Source of the DNA: Hysterangium stoloniferum
Taxonomy: Eukaryota > Basidiomycota > Agaricomycetes > Hysterangiales > Hysterangiaceae
Reading direction: 5' to 3'
Length of the DNA: 64,000 nt
NCBI GenBank assembly: GCA_015178975.1
Contig: WHVD01000041.1
Coordinates: forward strand, 434,001-498,000
Shown here: one piece after another, positions 57,211 to 64,000 of the stretch
Layout of the letters: each line of letters starts with the position of its first letter
Numbering within the stretch: position 1 is the stretch's first letter
The notes under the pieces: model-generated
Told to the model about the DNA's origin: nothing
Seen by the model: only the letters and a program-made list of their open reading frames with translations
Databases searched by the model: none
Made by a program: the position numbers and the translations under genes

Positions 57211-59063
57211 ATTCTCATGTATTATTTATATAGTTTCTGTTCCATCATTTTCACAAACTATTTGGATTTCATTCTAGGCCTGATATTGTCAATACCAAAG
57301 ACAATAAACCAAAAATATCTATTCCTGGAAAAGGTATGCCAAGTTTCCCTTAGTGATGTCTTTATTTTACAAATTATATACATACTGTATGTAGTTGTTG
57401 GACTGTACCATCATGGACCTTATCCACCTAGGATGTTACCTGGTTATGACCTGGATGGTATGTACAAGATTCAAAAGCAATTAAAACATAGTTGTGACTG
57501 TGGATGGAATTTACATCATGTGACATGCAATGTACTGTCCACACTTATTCATTATAAAAATGGGACTATGTATCACAATAGTGGGACACACCCCCACCAA
57601 TGACCCACTCATAAACTCCATCTTCTTCCCAATGAACAATCTCACTCCACAAAATATTTCAGGAACATCCAAAAATGGGCTCACTACAATTAGCTGTTGG
57701 CATTCCTGGATTTTCTGGTCCAGGTACATCTGTCACAGAGATATCCCCAGTTCTATTAAATGTTGATCGTATTCTGTATGAGAAAAAAATTGTTCACAAG
57801 AGAAATAAGATTATTGGAGGGACTACAGAATCAGACTTGGAACAGTTGGCTGAGTTTGGATCTCATTATCTCAAGGATTTACCAATGACTACATTCACTG
57901 TGATGAATGTCATAATTGGTCTCATATTGCTTGCCAACGTGAAGGAAGAGCTAGTAGTAACCTTGGAAATAAGCCATTCATTTGTGATGAATGTGATATG
58001 GTTCAGATTCAACTGGCATTGCGACCTCAATCAGAATGGTATGTGAACTTGTTTGATATTTGGATAACCTCTTACAGTTGTGTTTTAAATAGCTCAACAG
58101 CTCAACAGCTAAATAATTATGCTACTCAACCTTTGCACAAGTGCCTCTTGTAAGTTTCCAAATCCAAATTCACCTTCAATTGTCTTAGTGTATATTAATC
58201 ACATGTAGACCTGGTTTGGGTGCCCTTGTCCAAAATGGGAAGTATTACTATCCTGTGCAGCTAATTCAACTTGATCATGATTCTGATCCCAAAAGATGGC
58301 ATGTAAAATGGTGGCGACACAATCACTATCATAATTTATCTTCAACAGAGTCATGGATTCCAGAACATGATGTTATTGACTCCTTGTGGAGGGACCAGAA
58401 GTACAGATGGAAAATTAGAGTAAGCTATTTGAAGGTATTTGTAGTTATTAACATAACTGAAGTTTGACTTTATAGTTGGGAAAATGGGATTTGGTGTGCT
58501 CATTATCACAGGAGGATGACAAGATCTTAGATTACCTTCATTATCCCTCATCTCTAATATTTGATGCTCTTCTAAAACCTCATCTTCCATTACTTAACAA
58601 GCTGGTGAAGACACCAAAACAAGTTAGAAGGGAAGAATGTCCTGCCTTGGATTACCTGTACACTGGGAAGGCTATTTCAGAGTTGAAGGCTGAATCCACT
58701 TACCTTAAAAACCATCTTATATTGTTTTCTGGAAATCTCTCCTCCATACAAATTGCCATGACACATTATTGGCTGCATATGAACCTAGACTCTGGTACAA
58801 GGAACAAGGATAAATGGATCCAAAGAGTACCTGCAGCCCATGCAATGACTCTTCTTATCCTCAAACAGTCCTACACCCAATTATCCCCTGATAACCCACC
58901 TTTTGAGGATCTTCCTAAACATACACAACTATTTCAAGACCTACTGAAGCACTCATGGTATATACAGCATAGCCAGGGACCACCTTTCCCTGCTATAGAT
59001 GTTGACAAAGAGGCCATTAAATTACTTGAACATGAAATGTCTGAGACTTCAAAAGCAGCAGGG

Positions 59064-59862
59064 TGTTAAGGGTGCGTACATGGAGGGTTTCCAGAGAAAC
59101 CTTCGGGAAATCTGGTAGGACTTGGCTTCAGCTTATAGGCTGCACCCTTGCGAGATCGTCTTGTCCAACTTCAAATGGGTGGATGGGAATCCTGGGGAGT
59201 CCGGGCGGGCTTCATGGTTGAGAGGTTGGAGAGTCGAGATAGATAAGTTGGAGGTTGAGTGATAGATGCCATGGGCTCCGACTAGTGAGAGCAGTGTAAT
59301 TCAAAGAGGAATTTAGAGCGGAAAATATACTAAGATTACTGGGGAGAATCTAAGCTGATTTTCTGACTGGATTGTATGTACAATATCTGCCAGACTATAT
59401 AGACTGTGGAATGAATAACATACCAAATCCAGTAATAATGAAAATGAAACTAACAAACATAAAATGAGATAAGTAAACACCAAACTTGGTGTTAGGAATG
59501 GGAGGGAACGGAGCAGAGTCCAAATTGTGACAGGTCATAAAACCATAATGGGAATGGAGCGGGAGCGGAGTCCAAATTGTGACAGGGCATTTGACCATAA
59601 TGGGAATGGGGCTCAGTTAGAGGGATGATGGGTTTTCCGAGTGGGGTCCGGTGACTGATGCGTGGGACAGAGTTGGACATAGACAGGGACAGAGTCCGGC
59701 GGGTATTCTGGTGACTGATACATGAAGTAATGAAAGTCGAGCATGGACAAGTCTGATGTACAGAGTCTGGTGGGAATTCTGGTAAACTGACAATTGGTGC
59801 GTATAGGGTGCAGGTGCATATAAGTTAGTGCCTGGAGTCCGGCAGGAATTCCGGTCATAACA
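59064..59862 (-). mobile_element. Solo LTR, family B, inside the PHD-finger gene
   Basis: A 799-bp LTR, TGTTAAGGGTGCG to GTCATAACA. It matches the copy at 18294-19122. The left flank CAGGG (59059-59063) and right flank CATGC (59863-59867) differ, so the target duplication was lost or this is a recombinant. Confidence 0.85.
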
Positions 59863-60080
59863 CATGCCTGCCAGCTTTCAACAAGGGGAATTGGATGCAG
59901 GTAATTATCAGAATAAATGGAGTCCATATCCGTTTGTTCCCTACTCTTGGAATGAATGTGATATTCCTGAACCAGAGGAGACTGAATATCAGGTATTTTA
60001 CATCAATTTCAAAATCTGATATAGATTACTACTCATACTTTGATATAGCATGGGCCAGAATGTAGTGAAGGCAGTGAACC

Positions 60081-60826
60081 TGTTATGACCCTGTCACAAC
60101 CCAACGGTCCCCGAAGTTATCGCCTCCTATTGATGATTCAAGTCATAGTTCAAGTCCTCACATTGGAAACCGTCAGGTTCTCGATGCTGACATACGCCTT
60201 CACGGTGATCAAACTCCATTTACACCCCCGTCAAAATATACTTGTACTATCTGGTTAAACTCTGATACGTCCCTTTTATTATGATGATCCATTCTACTCT
60301 ATGTTTCACATATGTCTATATATACTTGTAACCCTCGGACTATTTCCTTTTCTTGTAATTCCGCTCTCGGTTATCTCACGGCCTCCGAACTAATCATAAC
60401 CTTCCCATTCCTAGTCAAGCTTATGTATTTGTCAATACTGTTTTCCACTCTTCTCCTAGTTAGTGTTTCCTAGATGCCGAATACTTGTATATGAACCCAT
60501 TGTAGTTGTAGTTACTAGGCAAGCAGAATATTGACTCAGAATACCCTCTTACACCTCCAGAAGTCTCATACTAAGTACTCCACTATCCGCCTTTGTGTGC
60601 GCTTGCTCACCCTCAGTCCCCGACCCCTTGGCCCGACACTCGACTTATCCTTTGTTTCCAATCAGTAGTTTTGCCAAGAGGTATTCATTAGGACTAGTCT
60701 TCGCCTGCCCAAAATTTAAGGACACCCGACGGATAACTGCGAGGGCGCAGCACATAAGCTAAAGCCAAGTCCTTCCGATCGGTCCCCGTTGGCCCACCGA
60801 CATTAGTCAGTTTTCAGTTCTTAACA
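60081..60826 (+). mobile_element. Solo LTR, family A, inside the PHD-finger gene 3' end
   Basis: A 746-bp LTR, TGTTATGACCCTG to TTCTTAACA, with the perfect target duplication GAACC (60076-60080 and 60827-60831). Confidence 0.93.
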
Positions 60827-60990
60827 GAACCAGACACTCAAGAATCCCATATTTTCCCTCTAAATAGACCAAAACCCTGACCAGCTCTGAAGCACAAAGC
60901 AGAGGAAGTGTGTGAGGAAGCTTTGTTTGAGAAGCAATCTGAAAGAATACTCAGAAAACAACCCAGGTTGAATTATAAAGAGACTTGAAG

Positions 60991-61334
60991 GTATAAAATA
61001 TTTTAATGCAAATAAACAGAGTTTCTGTATATATAATTTGTATTTGAAGAGTATTTCACACATAGTATTCGACATTTTTTGGAGCCTCTGTCATCCATAA
61101 GTTAAGTTATTATTCAATATGCCAAAATAGAAAGGGAATGGTAGTTTTTCTGTAGAGAAGTAAGTTTAAATGCAATGTGATGTAACACCATATTCAGATT
61201 GGATTGCAAATACTATTTCTACATATATGTGTATATAGACAGAGGAGTTATTTTAATATGTAAGAGGTTATCCAAATATCAAACCAAGTTCACATACAGT
61301 TCTGATTGAGGTCACAATGACAGTTGAATCTGAA
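60991..61334. other. Tail of the PHD-gene copy and spacer
   Basis: AT-rich. 61080-61330 has parts in common with the intron and spacer sequence around 58030-58210 in inverted form. No separate gene. Confidence 0.35.
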
Positions 61335-61510
61335 TCATATCATATTCATCACAAATGAATGGCTTATTTTCAAGGTTACTAACCCTTCCTTCATGTTGAC
61401 AACCAATATAGACCAATTATGATATTGATCATAGTGAATATAGTCATTGGTAAACCCCTGAGCTGCCTCCTCATTGTTATCACCAGTGCATCTACAGTGA
61501 CATGAGATTG
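61335..61510 (-). pseudogene. Inverted PHD-finger fragment (second copy)
   Basis: Minus strand reads HCRCTGDNNEEAAQGFTNDY then IHYDQYHNW, the same PHD region as 57870-57990 but with zinc-ligand cysteines changed. It contains a CRCTGDNNEEAAQ stretch absent from the first copy, so the first copy lost part of the finger. Confidence 0.65.
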
Positions 61511-62590
61511 GAAATAGTGGAGTCCATATTCTTTCATTCCTTACTCTTGGAATGAATATGATATTCCTGAACCAGAAGAGACTGAATATTAGGTATTTCA
61601 CTATCAATTTCAAAATCTGATACTTATACTTTCATGTATGTAATATGGGTTTAGTGAATGCAGTGAACCAGACACTCAAGAATCTCACATTTGCCTCTAA
61701 ATAGACCAAAATTCTGATTAGCTCAGAAGTACAGAGCAGAGTGAATGGGTGAGGAAGTGTTAAGAACTGAAAACTAACTAAAGTTGGTTGGCCGACAGGG
61801 ACCGATCAGAAGGACTTGGCTTCAGCTTATGTGCTGTGCCCCCACAAATATCTGTTAAGTGTCCTTAAATTTTGGACGGGCGAAGACTAATCCTAACAAG
61901 TTCCTTTCGGTGTAATACTGATCGGGACCGAAGGTTAAGTTGAGTGTCGGGCCAAGGGGTCAGGGACCGAGAGTGAGCGAGCGCATGCAAAGGTGGAAGA
62001 CGGAATTCTTAGTATGAGACTTCTGGAGGCGTAAGAGGGTATTCTGAGTCGGTATTCTGATTGCCTAGTGACTACAACTACAGCGGGTTTATATACAAGT
62101 AACAGGTGTCTAGAAAATACTAACTGGGAGAAGAGCGGAACACGGTATTGACAAATAAACTTGACTAGGAATGGGAGGTTACTATTAGTTCGGAGGCCGT
62201 GAAATAACCGAGAGCAGAATTACGAAGAAAGGAAATAGTTCGAGGGTTACAATATATATAGACATATGTGAAACATAGGAAAGAGCGGATCATCATAATA
62301 AAAGGGACGTATCAGAGTTTAACCAGATAGTTCGAGTATATTTTGACATGGGTGTAAATGGAGTTTGATCACTGCAAAAGCATATGTCAGCATCGGGGGC
62401 CAATGGTTTCTGATGTGATGACTTGAACGGTAACTTGAATCGTCGAATAGGTGGTGATAACCTCGGGGACCGATAGGGCTGCGACACGGTCATAACAGGA
62501 AGCTATGTTTCAGAGGCAGCCTAAAAGAATACTCAGAAAATGACCCAGGGTGAATTATGAAAAGACATAGAGGTATGGTAAATCCTAACC
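61505..62590 (+). pseudogene. C-terminal part of the PHD-finger gene (second copy), with a nested LTR
   Basis: Matches 59905-60990: SWNEYDIPEPEETEY against SWNECDIPEPEETEYQ, then the same tail (CCAGACACTCAAGAATC...). A family A solo LTR lies at 61758-62497. It joins head-to-head with the inverted fragment at 61335-61510, so the duplication was rearranged. Confidence 0.65.
61758..62497 (-). mobile_element. Solo LTR, family A
   Basis: A 740-bp LTR, TGTTAAGAACTG to GGTCATAACA, with the perfect target duplication GGAAG (61753-61757 and 62498-62502). Confidence 0.93.
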
Positions 62591-62613
62591 CTGACCCTAA
62601 CCCTAACCCCTAA
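62583..62613 (+). repeat. Interstitial telomeric repeat
   Basis: CCTAACCCTGACCCTAACCC, continuing TAACCCC: about four units of CCCTAA, the complement of the fungal telomere repeat TTAGGG, inside the chromosome segment. Confidence 0.8.
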
Positions 62614-62734
62614 TAACAAAGTTTAATGTAGATAATATTCACTTTTAAGAGCATATAACATAATATAAAGCATTTCACACATAGTATTTGACGTTTTTTA
62701 GAGCCTCTCATCCACAAGTACAGTTGTTTCAGTG

Positions 62735-62855
62735 TCGTGGCAGTTACCTTCCTAATTAGGAAGTGCTGCGCAGGTCGCGGCAGTCAGCCTAATTAGGAAG
62801 GACAACTGCCATGACTTGCATGGCTTCCTACTTAGGAAGGTAACTGCTGCAACAT
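62735..62855. repeat. Compound inverted repeat
   Basis: GGCAGTTACCTTCCTAATTA at 62738 is the near-complement of 62830-62852 (CTACTTAGGAAGGTAACTGC), with further CCTAATTAGGAAG copies between. It can form a large hairpin. A GTGCTGCGCAGG motif inside resembles the tips of the GC-tipped MITE. Confidence 0.6.
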
Positions 62856-62859
62856 GCAA

Positions 62860-63119
62860 TTTTTTCATGTAAACCTAGAACCCATGTCATTTAGAAGTTA
62901 TATTTTATTATTTAAGACTTTAATAAGTTAATTTGAGAATTAGTACCACTCAAGGAAGGGCTAAAACTAAGTATGTGCCAATTAAAGTGGTGCACAAGGT
63001 ATATTTCAGCAGGAAAATGTATACTAGATGTAACAGTGCTCATGTTTTGATGATATAATGTCAAATATAATTTTATTTTGGTAATTTTCAATACAAAATT
63101 GATGAAGTATCTACTGATT
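62860..63119. other. AT-rich non-coding stretch
   Basis: Nothing recognised. Confidence 0.4.
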
Positions 63120-63640
63120 TTGAAAAAAGAAACATGTCGCAGCACTTGCGCAGCAGTGCGACACCCTGCGCGGCAGCATGACACCCTGCGCGGCAGCGTG
63201 ACACCCTGCGCGGCAGCGTGACACCCTGCGCGGCAGCATGACACCCTGCGCGGCAGCTTGACACCCTGCGCGGCAGCTTGACACCCTGCGCGGCAGCATG
63301 ACACCCTGCGTGGCAGCATGACACCCTGCGCGGCAGCATGACACCCTGCGCGGCAGCATGACACCCTGCGCGGCAGCATGACACCCTGCGCGGCAGCATG
63401 ACACCCTGCGCGGCAGCATGACACCCTGCGCGGCAGCATGACACCCTGCGCGGCAGCATGACACCCTGCACGGCAGCATGACACCCTGCACGGCAGCATG
63501 ACACCCTGCACGGCAGCATGACACCCTGCACGGCAGCATGACACCCTGCACGGCAGCATGACACCCTGCACGGCAGCATGACACCCTGCACGGCAGCATG
63601 ACACCCTGCACGGCACTTTCCTATAGCCCGGTCCATGAGA
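63120..63640 (-). repeat. 20-bp minisatellite inside a GC-tipped MITE copy
   Basis: About 23 units of GCGCGGCAGCATGACACCCT from about 63141 to 63616. Units up to about 63460 carry GCGCGGCAG, those after carry GCACGGCAG. The outer flank GCACTTTCCTATAGCCC is the complement of the GG(C)CATAGGAAAGTGC start of the repeat at 52787 and 56346, and the inner flank (CGCAGCACTTGCGCAGCA) matches its subterminal part, so this is a third, inverted copy that expanded. The long cysteine-rich minus-strand frames across it are by-products of the repeat. Confidence 0.85.
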
Positions 63641-64000
63641 ACCGCCCCCGGCTGTACAAATCAATGATCCCAGGACCTCCGGTACCGAAAATGTAGGTTG
63701 GGCACCAGTCAATTAAGGCAAAGGACCGTGAAAGTGTGGCAATTTGTAACAGTGTCGTTTTTCAATTTTATCAGCCGCAGATCACACTGCTGGGGTGAAC
63801 TATTTTTGTGTACCACAAAATCCATCCCAAGGAGATGAACTTTAAGCAATATTTTTTGGTACCAAATCTTACTTAAATATAGAATTAAAGGTAACCTTTT
63901 GGTTGAATTTAGTTTGTCAGCAAATATCTAATATTGTGCATGCCAAAATATATCCAAAAATGACCTTTCATCGGCAGTGTGACCACATAAAATGAGACAT
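63641..64000. other. Non-coding stretch to the right edge
   Basis: Nothing recognised. Confidence 0.4.

Larger units (their letters stand above)
57460..60990 (+). pseudogene. GCM/WRKY-type zinc finger + PHD-finger protein gene, interrupted by two LTRs
   Basis: 57470-57620 reads TCNVLSTLIHYKNGTMYHNS then GTHPHQ, a C...H-N-x-G-x-H-x-H pattern like the WRKY-GCM1 fingers of MULE-type transposases and their derivatives. 57675-57830 reads LAVGIPGFSGPGTSVTEISP and VLLNVDRILYEK. 57880-57990 encodes a PHD finger, YIHCDECHNWSHIACQREGR ending FICDECD. After a 170-nt intron (58039-58208) comes a PWWP/Tudor-like block, GKYYYPVQLIQL and WHVKWWRHN; after a 56-nt intron (58420-58475) LGKWDLVCSLSQEDDKI and a long alpha-helical region to 59063. 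A family B LTR (59064-59862) interrupts the gene; the C-terminal part (SWNECDIPEPEETEYQ) resumes at 59880, and a family A LTR interrupts it again (60081-60826). No transposase core lies between the GCM and PHD parts. It is either a domesticated or a non-autonomous transposase-derived gene. Confidence 0.55.

Noticed and set aside
59059-59867. Target duplication for the family B LTR at 59064
   Set aside because: CAGGG on the left and CATGC on the right do not match, so none is claimed.
63141-63616. CRISPR-like regular repeats
   Set aside because: Units are head-to-tail with no spacers, in a eukaryotic setting. It is a minisatellite.
62912-63712. Long cysteine-rich frames (up to 266 codons) across the minisatellite
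   Set aside because: They follow from a 20-bp unit having no stop in several frames at once; no start context, intron or homologous protein.

Overview
The window looks like a repeat-rich, accessory part of a filamentous fungal chromosome, most likely from a mushroom-forming basidiomycete (Agaricomycetes). The reasons are protein-coding genes split by many 47-75 nt GT-AG introns, host proteins of fungal type (Ase1/PRC1-like microtubule bundler, elongin C, a membrane-anchored cytochrome P450, MYND zinc-finger proteins), chromodomain Gypsy and Copia LTR elements, and a TTAGGG-type telomeric repeat. No species is inferred.

Layout. 1-684: the 5' part of an ase1-like gene (minus strand). 1009-6228: a decayed Copia element with a CCAAC target duplication. 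6234-11180: relic DNA, a tRNA-Lys-like relic and a solo LTR (8949-9671). 11183-13832: nested fold-back/MITE structures enclosing another solo LTR. 13897-17340: an array of about 18 near-identical modules, each one 117-nt HEAT exon plus one 49-nt intron. 17620-25590: an LTR graveyard (three related LTR families, two well-delimited solo LTRs with target duplications, a Copia fragment). 25599-33185: a full-length chromodomain Gypsy element (family A) that carries an apparently whole, spliced gene for a Zn2Cys6-type protein on its antisense strand. 34193-34745: a complete five-exon elongin C gene. 35430-38690: relic LTR and chromovirus pieces. 38975-45922: a second chromodomain Gypsy element (family C) with two solo LTRs nested in it. 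47300-50790: a cluster of three MYND-family genes, only the middle one whole. 51579-52407: a methyltransferase pseudogene. 54337-56299: a complete seven-exon P450, flanked by two copies of a small GC-tipped repeat. 57460-62590: a GCM/PHD-finger gene family, partly duplicated and inverted, hit by three solo LTRs. 63140-63616: a 20-bp minisatellite.

How it fits together. Few genes here are plainly functional: ase1 (partial), elongin C, the middle MYND gene and the P450, plus the element-borne zinc-cluster gene. Nearly everything else is transposon-derived. Family A LTRs dominate: one full element and six further LTR copies in both orientations, five of the six with perfect 5-bp target duplications, which indicates repeated insertion followed by LTR-LTR recombination. 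LTR pairs differ by about 3-4 %, mostly by C-to-T/G-to-A changes often at CpG, as expected of methylated, silenced repeats. The most unusual items are the amplified exon-intron HEAT module, the antisense zinc-cluster gene in the Gypsy element, an 11-nt self-priming signal in that element, and a short sequence core shared near the 3' end of LTR families A and B.
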